From Saururus chinensis (Eukaryota > Streptophyta > Magnoliopsida > Piperales > Saururaceae), in the NCBI GenBank assembly GCA_035235625.1, contig CP141141.1, forward strand, positions 12,645,968 through 12,709,967: a DNA stretch of 64,000 nt. The letters run 5' to 3'. Each line of letters opens with the position of its first letter. Positions within the stretch are counted from its first letter, which is position 1. The notes beneath the pieces are model-generated. The model had not been told where the DNA came from. It worked only from the letters and a program-made list of their open reading frames with translations, and made no database searches. This document shows, piece by piece, positions 36,532 through 47,810 of this stretch. The position numbers were made by a program, and so were the translations under genes.

Positions 36532-36830
36532 TTATGGAATATAAACTAGATCATAGGGTGACAATAAAAGTGACCATTTTGCCAATCGAGAATTAAGAGA
36601 TCCTGCCTTCGTCATTAAAATTTTGAGTGGATTGACTCGAGATACCACGAATGTCGTCTGACCCAACAAATAGTGTCTTAGCTTCTCAACTGCAAACATG
36701 AGTGCTAGACATTCTTTTTCAATAGGGGGATATCTATGCTCAGCCCCTACCACCATTTGACTCAAGTAATATAGAGTTTGTTCGCGACCTTCATCATTTT
36801 TCTGTGCAAGCATTGCTCTAAGTGAATGAT
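36532..36830 (-). pseudogene. Ty3-type RNase H
   Basis: The segment encodes TLYYLSQMVVGAEHRYPPIE and KECLALMFAVEKLRHYLLG, the core of gypsy RNase H that follows RT. It ends at a stop after DLVYIP. The N-terminal catalytic part lies beyond a frameshift near 36815-36890. Confidence 0.8.
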
Positions 36831-36891
36831 CAAGAGCTTTTGTATATAGGATGAAGGGTCGACCTTGGATTGGTGCCGATAAAACCGGTGG

Positions 36892-37707
36892 CTAGGTGAG
36901 ATAATGTTTGATCTCGTTGAAGGCATTATCACATGCTTTGTCCCAGACAAAGTTTGCTCCTTTCTTCATCAACCGAGAGAATAGTTGACATCTTCCAGAT
37001 AAGTTTGAAATAAATCTTCTTATATAAGCTAATCTCCCTTGCAGCCCTTTTAACTCTCGCAAGTTTCTTGGTGGCCTCATTTCTATTATTGCTTTTGTTT
37101 TTGCAGGATCCACCATGATTCCATCTTTAGTTACAATAAATCCTAAAAATTTACCAGAAGACACTCCTAGAAAGCATTTGAGAGGATTCATCCTCATTTG
37201 GTGTTTTCTTAAAATTTCAAAGATCATACGAAGGTCTGCTATGTGATCACTTGCATGTTTGCTTTTGACAGCAAGATCATCAACATAACACTCCACTCTT
37301 TTATGTAAATGTTATTTAAATATTTTTGTCATAGCTCTTTGATATGTTGCTCCAGCATTCTTTAAGCCAAATGGCATAACAGTGTAACAATAAATACCAA
37401 AAGGAGTCCTGAATGTTGTATGTTTTTCATCTTTAGGGTTTATTTTTATTTGATTGTACCCAGAATATCCATCCATAAATGACATACAGTCATAACCAGT
37501 TGTGTTATCAACTAAGATTTCTGTGATTGGTAAGGGGAATTCATCTTTTGGACATGCATCATTTAAGTCTCTAAAATCGATGCACACACGAATTTTTCCA
37601 TTCTTTTTCATAACTGGTACAACATTGGCAAGCCAATCAGGGTGTTGCTCTTCCCTAATGAAACCAACTTCCTTTAGCTTTTGAACTTCTTTTTCAATTT
37701 CCTGCAT
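36892..37707 (-). pseudogene. Tat element reverse transcriptase
   Basis: Two open segments, 37707-37312 and 37296-36892, separated by a stop. The first has KIRVCIDFRDLNDACPKDEF, SFMDGYSGYNQI and MPFGLKNAGATYQRAM. The second opens with the catalytic YVDD (37287-37276), then SGKFLGFIVTKDGI and LKGLQGRLAYIRRFISNL. These are the standard RT fingers, palm and thumb motifs of plant Ty3/gypsy elements. The stop just before YVDD disables a single product. Confidence 0.9.
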
Positions 37708-37717
37708 TATTGAAGGT

Positions 37718-38913
37718 TTAAACCTCAGACCTAATGTTCAAATGATAAACAGCAATTTTCGGACTTAGTCCTAGCATTTCAGTATAATTCCAAGCAAACA
37801 CATCTTTAAATTCCTTAAGCAGACTTATCAAAAATTCTGCCTCGTTCGTAGTAAGACTAGTGCTAAGGAAGATAGGCAATGGGTGTTCTTCTGTACCCAA
37901 ATTTACTTCTCTTACCTCATCTTGTGTAGGAGGAAGAATTTTTACTTCTTCTTCAATTTCATATTCTTGGAATTCTTCAACATCACTAGCTTTGTTATTT
38001 TCATCATTATCAGTCTCATTATTTTTATGGTATTCTATTGAGACCATATTTACAGACTTTGTGTCAAGGTTGGATATTTCAAGTGATTCAAAGAAATCAC
38101 AAGTATCCACATCTGAGTCCCAACATGAAGTTTTATATGATTCATTGTCACTTTCATTCCGTTGAGATAAGTTAATAAAGTCTGGTTTAAATCCCAGGCC
38201 ATGTAAAGAGGATTTTTTTCGTTTTGACATTATAGATGGTTGTAATGGGGTTTTTCTCCCACACCATTATTGAGACGACCCGGAGAATCAAAGTTGTAGC
38301 CCATATTTTTCATAATGTCTTTTAAAATTGAACTATAGTTTTCTAATTCAACTTCATCTTTTTCTGAGTCTGATTCCTCTTTTGAAAATTGATCAATAGT
38401 GGAAGTTAGGTGAAATATGATTTCCTTTGAACTATCATTTTTTGGTACAAGGAAAGTAGATCCCTCAGGATTTTCTATATATGAAAAGGCATGTAAACGA
38501 GTCAAAGGCAACTCAAAACAAGTGGCCAATTCTAAAAAATCATCATTTTTCAAAGTTTTAAACAGTTGATCTTCAAACATTTTTGTTTCAAAAGAAGATG
38601 CAATATATCTCAAAAATAAATTTTTATTCATGCATACACGAGATACATCATCTTTAGAAGCGGTTTTCTTTACATCATTTACAACGTATTTGCAATACGG
38701 CTTTTCATTTACATGTACAATGTACTTTCCTTTAGCATTCGCAAACCGTGCATTGATTCCTTGTGGATCTATTGTTGTTGAGCCTTCAAATTCTTCAATT
38801 TCATTATCTTCATACATTGCAGAGTCAGCAAAATAGGCTTCAACACCTTTGAACGATTTTTTGTCAGCAAAGACTCGATGAATTTTTCCATCATCTCCAA
38901 TATACTTAAGCAT
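37718..38913 (-). pseudogene. linker region between protease and RT
   Basis: Two minus-strand open segments (38913-38230 and 38230-37718) with acidic composition connect protease and RT. The second ends FAWNYTEMLGLSPKIAVYHL, the conserved lead-in to gypsy RT. In Ogre elements an intron lies between protease and RT; a spliced boundary somewhere here is possible but I could not fix one. Confidence 0.6.
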
Positions 38914-39266
38914 TGGTGAGGGGTTGAGGGGATTACTAAGTTTTCATGTATCCAAGTTCGACCTAACAAAAGGCTGTAGGAAGTTTGGTTACTGATTACA
39001 TAGCATGTCACTTCAAACTTTAAAGTTCCAATTCGACATTTTAGGCGGATCTTTCCTTTAGCTTTTTGTGAATTTGCATCATATCCTTCAATACTTGTCA
39101 TTGTAGGAGTAAGCTTCTTCATAGGGATCCCTAAGTATTCCAAGGTACGAACTGGGAGAATATTGATTCCAGAGCCTAGGTCTATTTGAATTTGACGCAG
39201 TTCCACGTGACCAATATACCCTGTATGATACAATGGCCTTGTATGTTTCATGTCTCCAAGTAGCAT
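38769..39266 (-). pseudogene. Tat element aspartic protease
   Basis: The segment encodes IDLGSGINILP (retropepsin-like active site, with DLGSG in place of the usual D-S/T-G), then GTLKFEVTCYVI and SYSLLLGRTWIHE, the flap and second conserved loop typical of plant gypsy proteases. Confidence 0.8.
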
Positions 39267-40844
39267 ATCATCCTTGGAGAATGTGATTGCTGTTTGAAGA
39301 TTTTCAAGTTTAACTTCATGACACTTTTCACATATTTCTTTCTCCCCTTTGATTTTAACACGGTTGACATGAGGTGCATATTTTCAGCTTCCATTAACAC
39401 ATTGACAACTGTCTTCCTAATCTCTGGAAACAATCGAAGCAAGTCATACATAGTCAACCGGGCAGGCACATTTGCTAGTTAAGCGATCAAGTCATAATTT
39501 AGAGGCTTACTTATATCTGGAAGAGGTGAATTTCTTTTAACTGGCTCTTAAAACCGAACAACTTTTTGTTGTTCTGTTTTTTCTTTTTCCTTCCAATAGT
39601 CAGAATAATCTTTGTGATAATCTCGCCCTGACCTTGTTCCAGGATTTGATTCTTCAGTGTTGTGGATTTGCTCCATGCTTCCCTCAGAATCAGATGCAGA
39701 ATCATCATAAATTTCACGAACAACTTCTTCATTTGCTAACTTGGTCATGTTACAAAAGTCTTTAATCAAGCATCCTCTTTAATTGTTGGAGCAAACTTAT
39801 AATGAAGAGAAATCATGTTACACATGAATGTCTTCTCATTGTCTTCGTCTTTTTCCTTCAAAGGAGCGATCATTGATTCATCATCACTTCCCCATCCACT
39901 AGGAATAATTTTTTTATCACTTGCCCATGGAGAGACTTTGGGGAGTCTTATCTTGTACCTTTTTCGTCCCATATGCTTAACCTAATGTTCTTCGTAATCT
40001 TTTGAAATTTGAGGTTGAACATTAGGCACTTGATTTGAGTGTTTGAGGTCATGACTTAGTTTCTAGAATATTTAATGTGAGACTTAGCCCCTCTAGACCT
40101 CGATCTAGTATTTCTTCTTGATAACGAATCTTTTCCCATAAAAGAAGTCACCCTGGGAGGCTGAGGCAAGCGAGAGGGTTTCTTTGTTACCATGTCTAGA
40201 GTTTTGGCTTTCAAGCACTTTTTTTCTTCTTTCGGTGAGATTTCTAAATTCTTTTTTGAAGATAACCCAATCCAAGAAGGGCAAAAACTTATTTTCATTT
40301 CTTGAAAGTCTCTTGTCATAGACTCTATTTGGTTAGATAACTCAACTAAGTCCACTTCTAGCTTTGAGTCTTTGACTGAAACCATATGGCACTCATGAAT
40401 TATTTCTTCATCCTCTTCATCTTCTTCAATTAGGACAATTATCTCATCATTCTCTTGGTTTACAAGAGATTGAGTTAGAGGGTTGCCTTCTTTTGATTGT
40501 GGCAGTCCCTCAATGCTTTCTACTTCTCGTTTAATCTTTTTTCTTTGTGGGTCGTCCTCTGTTTCTTCCCAAGAGTTATCTATTTTGATTTTTGTGTCTT
40601 TGTTCTCCCAAATGATAGCTCTTTCTTCATCTTCTGGCCATGCTCTCCATCCATTAGGTAAAAGTTTCTCATTTTGGTTTTCAAACACCAGCCAAGGTTT
40701 ATCTGCTTTAATTTCTGTGTCTGTGTTCTCCCAAAGGATGGTTCTCTCTTCATCTTCTGGCCAAGCCCTCCATCTATTTGGTAGGAAGTGTTCTCCATAT
40801 TCAAAAGTTGACCATGGTTCATTGTTGTTTATTTCAATAATCAA
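39248..40844 (-). pseudogene. gag-protease spacer, broken reading frames
   Basis: Several overlapping short minus-strand segments with acidic, low-complexity composition. At 40600-40844 a tandem protein repeat is visible: PNRWRAWPEDEERTILWENT and PNGWRAWPEDEERAIIWENK, about 38 residues apart, with a further decayed copy (GWGSDDE) near 39890. Frameshifts and stops are frequent. No enzyme domain identified. Confidence 0.6.
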
Positions 40845-40898
40845 CTCTTGGCTTAAAACATTTTGTTGGATTTCAATTGAGTCATCCGACTCATAATC

Positions 40899-41750
40899 TT
40901 ACACAATGACCAAATTATCTTCAACTTCTGAATGGTTTTCACTTTCTGAGTCCCAGATTTTACTAACATTATTACATTCCCAAAATTCTTCAATCACTTC
41001 TTTTTCTTCGAGAATTAGGACCACCATGTCATTTAACCTCTCCTCCTTTTTCCAAGGTTCCGGTGGCATAAACTCTGCCAAAGTACATGGAACTCTTGGC
41101 TCTTGTTTAAGCAATTCTATTGGCAAAACCTCACTTTTCCTCATTGCTCTTTTTTTCTTTTTGCTCTTATTTTTTGACTTAGTTACACCACATAACTTTG
41201 GTAGGGGAAGGAATGCTCCCGTTCTAGTAATATCATACACTTTGGATGTACGAGATTTTTTCTTAACAATCTCCCACTTTTCGTCCTTTATGAGATCTGG
41301 ATGCACCCACATGAAGGTGCCATCTGATATTTGAAGAGGAATAAGTGACTCGTAATATTTTAGGAAAACTTCTGCATATTTGAATTCCACATCCTCTTCT
41401 TCGTGAGGAACTCTTACTTGAATTAGCTCAAAAGCCCCAAATTGGACTGAAATTAAATTTGCAGAAACTTTCTTTTCTTCTCGAGTCAACCTAATGATTC
41501 CTTTATTAATTAGAGCCTGCACTTGATCCTTAAAGATATAACATTGTTTGATATTATGGCCTACGATTCGATGGAGCAAACAAAATGATGGATCATTCGT
41601 TTGTTCTTCCTCATTCGGTCTCTTGCACTTCGGAAGCTTGATCTTCCCCTTCTTCATCAACTCGTGAAAGAGGTTTTCAGTTTCATTTATATCAAAAGAA
41701 TATTCTCTATTCATTCTTTCTTTTAATGTTCTCTTCTTTATTTCAGTCAT
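40899..41750 (-). pseudogene. gag C-terminal region with zinc-knuckle-like motif
   Basis: Contains CLLHRIVGHNIKQCYIFKDQ followed by VQALINKGIIRL, the nucleocapsid-like Cys/His block typical of Tat/Athila gag, and a basic stretch KSKNKSKKKKRAMRK. It continues the gag segment at 41811-42725 after a stop. Confidence 0.75.
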
Positions 41751-41810
41751 CTTGTCTTTCTTCTCTTGAGATGTTGCTTCAGAAGTTTGAACAGAAAACG
41801 CTTCTTTCTT

Positions 41811-42725
41811 CTAAGTGGGCTTAACATACTCTTTCTTATCACCACATTTTTCAGCTTCACATTCAAACACTAAATGTTCTGCCTCAATAGCACTTTTCAT
41901 GAGATCGTTAAAAGTCTCTGGCTTTATAGATCCCATCTTTGATTGAATCTTTACACGAAGATTTAAACGACATACTTCGGTAAGGTTCTTTTGAGTTGTT
42001 CCATCTGGACACTTTAATGCAAGAGCCCTCCACCTTTTTATGAAGTTACATACTGTCTCTTTTGGCCTTTGCTTTGTTGAATAAAGTTGGGCCATAGAAG
42101 TGGCAGCTTCTTCATCAAAGAAATGACTCAAAAATTTAGCTTCCAAGTCTGCCCATGTTTGTACCGATTCTTCTGGCAAAGTCATATACCAGTCAAATGC
42201 AGTTCCCTTCAAAGTGCTGATAAATAATCTAATAAGTACAGCATCATTGCCAACAAGGTTCCCAGTTAAAGCCTTGAAGTGGCAAAGATGTTGTTTTGGA
42301 GAAGCTTGACCATTATAGGTTTGCAAGTTTGGCTGCTTGAATTTGGGTGGGAAAGGTATTTTATCCATCCAAGCTGGGTAAGGGGAATTTACTCCCACTT
42401 TTCTCAACTTAGACTCTTCTTGGATGTGTTGAAGAGCTTCTTGCATCTCTTTTCTTGATACAAGTGCTTGAGGACTTTCCCTATTCATTCCTTCATTTTC
42501 TTGAGAATTAACTTCATGGAAGTCACCTTGATGATTAGAAGTGACTTGTTGTTGACTTTGAGTTCTTGTGGCTAATGCTCCAATCATGGCTTTCAATTCT
42601 TCTATTTGCTTCTCTTGATCTGCCATAAATTTAATAAAATGAGTAGGGACTTGCCCTATCTCTATGTCATCTTTTTCTCCTGTTGCCATGTGTACTCCAA
42701 CTCTTCTAGATTCCAAAGAAGACAA
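41811..42725 (-). pseudogene. Tat element gag (capsid)
   Basis: About 300 codons with the retrotransposon gag domain: PFPPKFKQPNLQTYNGQASP, GTAFDWYMTLPEESVQTW, LEAKFLSHFF and NFIKRWRALALKCPD, in the usual order. This open segment is one of the better preserved parts of the element. It would form the virus-like particle in the cytoplasm. Confidence 0.85.
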
Positions 42726-43049
42726 AGTTACGGGATGGTGTTGGAGGAAGTAGAACTATCCTCCACTTGAACCTCCTCTTCGCCATCGTCTTCTTCTCCA
42801 TGAGTGATTGAAAGGAATTTATTTGTTGCAAAAATAAATTTAAATAAATTTAGGAAACCCTGATGAAGTCCCTGCACCCCCATCTTTCAAAGAATTTTTC
42901 TTTTTGCTTCTTGTGTAGTATTGAGTTGTTTTCATAGTTTGCTCTTCTTCACTTTTTGAGCCAACCATATTTACAATTGCAACATGAGGCTCCTTCTCCT
43001 TAGGCCTCCACCTTTAGGTTGTTTTCAAGGTTTTGGGAGAACTTGAGCT

Positions 43050-43761
43050 CTAATTCTCAATTTCATCACTTAAAGATAATTTTTTCCAAATACTATTAGT
43101 CATTTGACTTAATTTTCTAAAATTCTTTTTCCTTCTTGGGGCGAACTCTATTGAAGAATCAGACTCGCTAGGAGAAAGTAGTATTTTAGGACTGCCTTGC
43201 ATCATACCCTCCTCAAGAGTTGGGTGTTCCTTTTCCCCGAGTTGTGAAGACTTGTTAATGCTATCATTCTTAAAATCTTCTCTCTGCCAACGAAACTTTG
43301 ATCTATCAATGGTAGGAAATAGAGTGAACTTGTATGACCTCCTTCCTCCTAAGTATGGTTTTCCAAAGTCATTCCCTCGATAGTCATTCTTTTCTTGGAA
43401 GTAAGGTACCATCTTGCCATTGCCACACGTAGGGCATGAAAGTAACACACTTTGCTGAGTCGTTTTTGAAAAAAAATTCAGGACGGGTGAAATCCTCAAC
43501 TTCTCTTTTCGGGGAAGAGTTTCTCCATCTCATACTTTTTTGTCCTCTTCTTTTCATAGGCTTCCACCCCTTGGGATTGGAATTATTACCCAAAGTGGGA
43601 TAACCATTTTGTGAAAGTTCATTCTTCATTACAAGTGAATCATGTTTAGTAACATGCCTTTTCGAGATGTGGTTTTCTTTTTGCCCAATCTTTTTGTCAT
43701 ATGGGGTTTCCACCATCATGCAAGAAATTTCCTTTGACTTTGCCTTGAAAGCCGACGGCAT
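43050..43761 (-). pseudogene. ORF1, distal part
   Basis: Two overlapping minus-strand open segments upstream of gag, rich in Lys, Ser and Asn. They include CPTCGNGKMVPYFQE, a possible zinc-binding pair, and IDRSKFRWQREDF. An extra ORF before gag is a feature of Ogre elements. Function unknown. Frames are broken between 43384 and 43499. Confidence 0.5.
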
Positions 43762-44089
43762 TTTCTTCTTTCCAGGCTGAAAAAATTATCCATTCATGGG
43801 GAATGTCACAATCATAGGTCCATTTTTCTTTTTAGGCCTTTGAGATCTCAAGAACAAACTTGTTGTCATTTCTCCATTTATATCCTCTAATGGCTTAAAC
43901 TGATTGTCTTGTCATAGCTCTTTGAAAGAGGTTGGAAAATGATCTATTGGATCCCATATACCAACATCAATGAGGCTATCATCCACATTTCTTTTAGCCC
44001 CTTGAACTATAGCTTTTTTTCTTTTTCATACGTCTTGAAACATTCATAGCCTTTTTCGATTTTCCACCAAGAACTTTGTTCCCTAGTCT

Positions 44090-44510
44090 TGAGAACACAC
44101 TTTCACCACTTGATTTTATGCCAAAAGCAAAGTGAGGGGAGTGAGTGGTCTAAGGCTTCGGGTGAACTTGGTTCAATAGTTTTCCATGAGTATTGTAACA
44201 TAGCCTTGAAAATACACTATCACCGCTCAAAACTTTGCCATGGGCAAAGTGAGGGAGGGGGGTGAGTGGTCTTAGGCTCCTCATGATCTTGGTTCACAAA
44301 GTCTTTAGGAACATTATGCCTTAGCCTTGAAAACACACTATCACCGCTCAAAACTTTACCATCGGCAAAGTGAGGGGAGTGAGTGGTCTTAGGCTTTTCA
44401 TGATCTTGGTTCACAAAGTCTTCAGAAGCATTATGCCTTAGCCATGAAAACACACTGTCACCTCTCAAAACTTTACCATAGGCAAAGTGAAGGGAGTGAG
44501 TGGTCTTAGG
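44090..44510. repeat. 117-bp tandem repeat in ORF1, about 3.5 copies
   Basis: The landmark CAAAGTGAGGGGAGTGAGTG (with variants) recurs at about 44131, 44248, 44367 and 44483. The period of about 117 bp equals 39 codons, so the array keeps frame except where indels occurred. The leftmost copy is most diverged. Confidence 0.85.
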
Positions 44511-44675
44511 CAATGAAATATTCACTTTAGTCCTTTTCTTGGAACTACACGTAGCATCCATGCTAACATCCAATGGAACCGCCATTTTTTCTTCATGTTT
44601 CTGTTTTGACAAAAAGGCTTGAAACTTAGCCTCATCAAAATTAATGACGAGCTTGAAATTTCTAGTAGCCTCCAT
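44220..44675 (-). pseudogene. ORF1, proximal part with internal protein repeats
   Basis: The first ATG inside the 5' LTR and leader is at 44675-44673 (MEATRNFKLVINFDEAKFQA). About 50 residues on, a 39-residue unit repeats: KTTHSLHFAYGKVLRGDSVF, then SWLRHNASEDFVNQDHEK. A second copy and a partial third follow; the frame is lost in the third copy and stops at 44220. Unknown function; probably the first protein of the Ogre-like ORF1. Confidence 0.55.
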
Positions 44676-44704
44676 TTTTGCCAAAAAGATAGAAGGAGGA
44701 GAAG

Positions 44705-44722
44705 GTCCCACCGGGTGTGCCA
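44705..44722 (-). promoter_or_regulatory. primer-binding site of the Tat element
   Basis: On the minus strand TGGCACACCCGGTGGGAC starts 6 nt after the 5' LTR. It begins with TGG, complementary to a tRNA CCA end, and is 18 nt long as expected. I do not assign the tRNA species. Confidence 0.7.
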
Positions 44723-44728
44723 GAAATC

Positions 44729-46141
44729 TGTTGGTGGATTTTGGTAGTTCTCTATGCACAAGACAAGGGAATGGATCGGATGATCCTCCTTGCAAGGGAT
44801 AGAGAAGAACCTTTTTTTTTTACGTGGGACGACCTTCTCTTGATTAATCAAAACTACTCTTTATACTTTGAAGCGAGTAGTAGTGATTAATCAATTTTTA
44901 AAACCCTTCGATTAGTTGGCAAAAATGAAAGAAACAACTGGAATTTTATTAAAATAAGAAAAGAGAATTACCAGGAGAAGTGGCTACAACTTTCAAGTTA
45001 AAAAAAATAAAAGAAAAGAAGAAAACAAGGAAAATTCTTCTTGAAGATGAGAGCTCCCCTTGCACAAATTCTTCTTCCTTCTTGGTTGCTTCTGCTTGTC
45101 TTCCGATTCTTCGATCTTCTTCGACTTTTTGAAGGTCAAGGCTTTTTAGGAATTTGGTGTATGATGGACTTCTGGATTTCTCTTTGGAGGTTCCCTAGAC
45201 TTGAAAGCCAAAAGCCCCTTCTTATGAAAATGAAGGGGTATTTATAGGATGAGAGTTGCATGGTTAAGCAAAGTAGTGTGGTGAGTTAGAAAGGTAGTTT
45301 ATGAGAAGTAGAGAATGGATTAATGGGAGTGTTGGTGAGAACCACTTGATTAATGGAGGAAGTAGGAAGTGTGAGAGAAGACCGGGCATTATACCTTTGA
45401 CTTGGTCATCTCCACTTTTTTTTTTTATTATTATATTTTTTTATTTTATCATCCTTTTTTTTATAGTAGGGGATCACGAGCATCAAGGCTTTGATTTAAT
45501 CTTCCCATTCCTTATGTAGGGCCCATGAAATTTTCCACACAACTTCTTTTTTAAAAAAAATAAAAATAAACAATAGTGTAGGACCCACGAGTCTTACCTA
45601 GCCTCTTTCATTTATTTCTGTTTTATGACTATTTTGTTGTGAGACTTATGAGGTCCCACATAGTCCTTTACAAATAGGAAATTACGTGGCCATGTGAGGC
45701 TTACAAAGCCTCCCTCAGCCGTTTAACTTTGAATGGAAAGAGGCCCCCATAATGTCCTCTCACAATAAATTTTTTGTTGGAAGCCTTAGTCCATTCCTAC
45801 GTGTGTAAGATTTAGATCTTGCCTCTTCACTAAATTTTTTGTTAAAAGCCTTAGTCTATTTCTACATGTGTAGGATTAGATTTTGCTTCCTTACTTTTTT
45901 TTTCTTTTTAGACTTTTTCCACTTCAGAGACTTTGTCTATTTAAAAATTTGGTCTCACTCAGAGCTAGTCAAGCTCCGAAATCTTGGCCTTTGGATTTTG
46001 ATAAAAAAAAATTTTGTTTGGACTTTATCCGAATTTGAGACTTTGTCCATTTTGAAAACTTAGAGTTATTTGAAGCTAGTCAAGCTCCGAGATCTTTGCA
46101 ATTGAATTTTGATTTAATTTTGATTTTTTTTTATGTCAACA
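44729..46141 (-). repeat. 5' LTR of the Tat element
   Basis: 1413 bp, TGTTGG...CAACA in plus-strand terms, pairing with 23817-25215. On the minus strand a strong TATA box CCTATAAATACCCC lies at about 45249-45236 and an AATAAA at 44950-44945, placing U3, R and U5 in a plausible order. Confidence 0.9.
45236..45249 (-). promoter_or_regulatory. TATA box of the Tat 5' LTR
   Basis: CCTATAAATACCCC on the minus strand is a near-ideal plant TATA box; transcription would start about 30 bp downstream (near 45210) and run toward gag. Confidence 0.65.
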
Positions 46142-46146
46142 AATAG

Positions 46147-46434
46147 GAAATTGCGCGTTATCCCATTCGATGGCCCTGCATTCCCATTTGAATAGCTATA
46201 TTTTTTTTTTCAAAACCATATTTCACCGATCGAATGCCATTATGCCACGTTCGAACTGCTATAAAGAAATTGCACAAAATTAATATAAGAAACCCAATTT
46301 ACTTCAAAACATCTTACAAGTTTTTTCCAACTTAATTAAATTTAATTTTTAATTATTTAAACTATATTAACTCTTAAATAAGATTAAACAATAGAATAAT
46401 TAAGGGTAAAATAACGTACAAATTATACTTATCC
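46147..46434 (-). mobile_element. Athila-like solo LTR, right segment
   Basis: Continues the LTR broken at 23816. GAAATTGCGCGTTATCCCAT aligns with GAAACTGCACATTAAGTCAT at about 51648 in the intact copy, directly after the shared AATAG/ACTAG. Ends TTATC, with last base changed from A to C. Confidence 0.65.
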
Positions 46435-46960
46435 ATATTTCATGCACTTAAAGGCCACTACGATCACCTCATAGGCTAATTGCTCATAATGTTCATTACA
46501 AGAAGAAACATAATCTGAGTGCAAAAACTCTTAGGAAAATGATAATGTCGAAGTCACAAAGACTCATTTTGAATTTGTGAAATCTAAACTAATTGAGTTA
46601 TTAAAGTAGATATGAACTGTAGTGTTGTTCACATTATTTTAAAAACCAACACTCTAATATGTGCTACTTAGATTGTAGATGTTGAAAGCACATGAATCAT
46701 TACAAGACTAGGTTCACACACTTAGTAGTAAAACATGAAAAGAGACTTAATTTAATTATGGGAGCACAATTAAAACTTATGGGAGTGACACTCTTCGTGT
46801 CTCTGGTTTGCCTAACTTTGATAATACTTTGTATTGGCTTGAAAGTTAATTTTTTGAGCATTAGTTAAATTTGATATTCGGGATTTGTTGTTAATTTATT
46901 AGGAAATTTTCTTACATCATGGATAAATTTGGAATGACATGTGTAAATCTGGTTGTCACA
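46435..46960 (+). pseudogene. copia remnant resuming after the nest (protease motif)
   Basis: At 46665-46709 translation gives YLDCRC*KHMNHYKT, a decayed form of the copia protease block YLDSGCSRHMTG. It lies in the same orientation as the gag remnant at 22345-22988 and is the expected next domain, so the two pieces are probably one element split by the nested insertions. No longer reading frame survives. Confidence 0.45.
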
Positions 46961-47810
46961 ACAGTGGAAAGTCCTCATGCGTCTAGAAACATATCATTTC
47001 ATTGAGAGACTCTATAATCAAGCTCATACTTATAAAAGTAATGATGATAAAAGTGCTTTCTTCTAGTTGGATCCTAGGGCAGACCCTTTTTCTCTAATGA
47101 ACAAATTTGGATGAAGGCTAGTGACCCAAATTTGTAGTGATATTAATGCTTCCATTTTAGATTGTGTAGCTGATGGGAATTAGATTTTTGCTCATTATTA
47201 TCATCAATTTGATAATTTTTGGGTTTTATTGATAATTTACTTCCCATTTTATTTTATGAAGAGGATGTTATTTTTTGAAACCCTTCTTTGCATGGGCATT
47301 TCTCCTCTAAAACGACTTATATGTCACTTGTCAGGACCCATGAAATAGAGTCCACTTGACTCCTATGGTCTGGTTCAAGAACAATATATCCCATCATTCT
47401 TTTATCACATATATGATGTTTTATGATAGGCTTCTTACTTTAAATAACTTGCAGAAGAGAGGATTTCATATTGTTAATTGGTGTATCCATTGCAAATTTG
47501 ATGAGGAATCAATCATTCACCCATTTTTCAAGTATAGTTATTCAAAATGTATCATCCTCTCTCTATTTTTAGTATTATGAGGTGTGATTCCCCTCCTCAA
47601 GATCCTAATCTCTTAATTACTCTTGTCTTATGTATATTTGAGAAAAATACCAAGATTGGATATATCCTTAAGATCTTTCTCAATGCAGCCTTATATCATG
47701 TTTGGTGTGTAATTTCAAAATCTTTGAGGGGTCTTCTATGTACAAAGTCAAGTTTCTTTAGTGCTATGAACATGAAGTCTGAAAGTACATTTTGTTATAG
47801 CCAAAATTGA
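46961..47810 (+). pseudogene. LINE (L1-type) 3' remnant, zf-RVT domain
   Basis: Translation of 47356-47580 gives VWFKNNISHHSFITYMM, DRLLTLNNLQKRG and WCIHCKFDEESIIHPFF: the zinc-binding domain (CxxC...H) at the C-terminus of plant L1 reverse transcriptases. Upstream, in another frame, GHFSSKTTYMSLVRT fits the segment that normally precedes it; downstream ALYHVWCVISKSLRG fits the end of the protein. Frameshifts and stops make it dead; the RT core is missing. Confidence 0.65.

Larger units (their letters stand above)
23812..46146 (-). mobile_element. 22.3-kb Ty3/gypsy Tat-lineage (Ogre-like) retrotransposon
   Basis: Complete element at 23817-46141 with a 5-bp target duplication AATAG (23812-23816 and 46142-46146). 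It reads on the minus strand: LTR, PBS, ORF1, gag, protease, RT, RNase H, archaeal-type RNase H, integrase, cargo region, LTR. The second (archaeal-type) RNase H between RNase H and integrase, an extra ORF before gag, and the very large size place it in the Tat lineage near Ogre. LTRs of 1399 and 1413 bp begin TGTTGG and end CAACA in plus-strand terms. In their first 245 bases I count eight differences, all transitions, so the insertion is fairly young. Even so, gag-pol carries many stops and shifts, and the element cannot be autonomous as it stands. The region between integrase and 3' LTR (25216-34890) holds unusual cargo listed separately. Confidence 0.9.
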
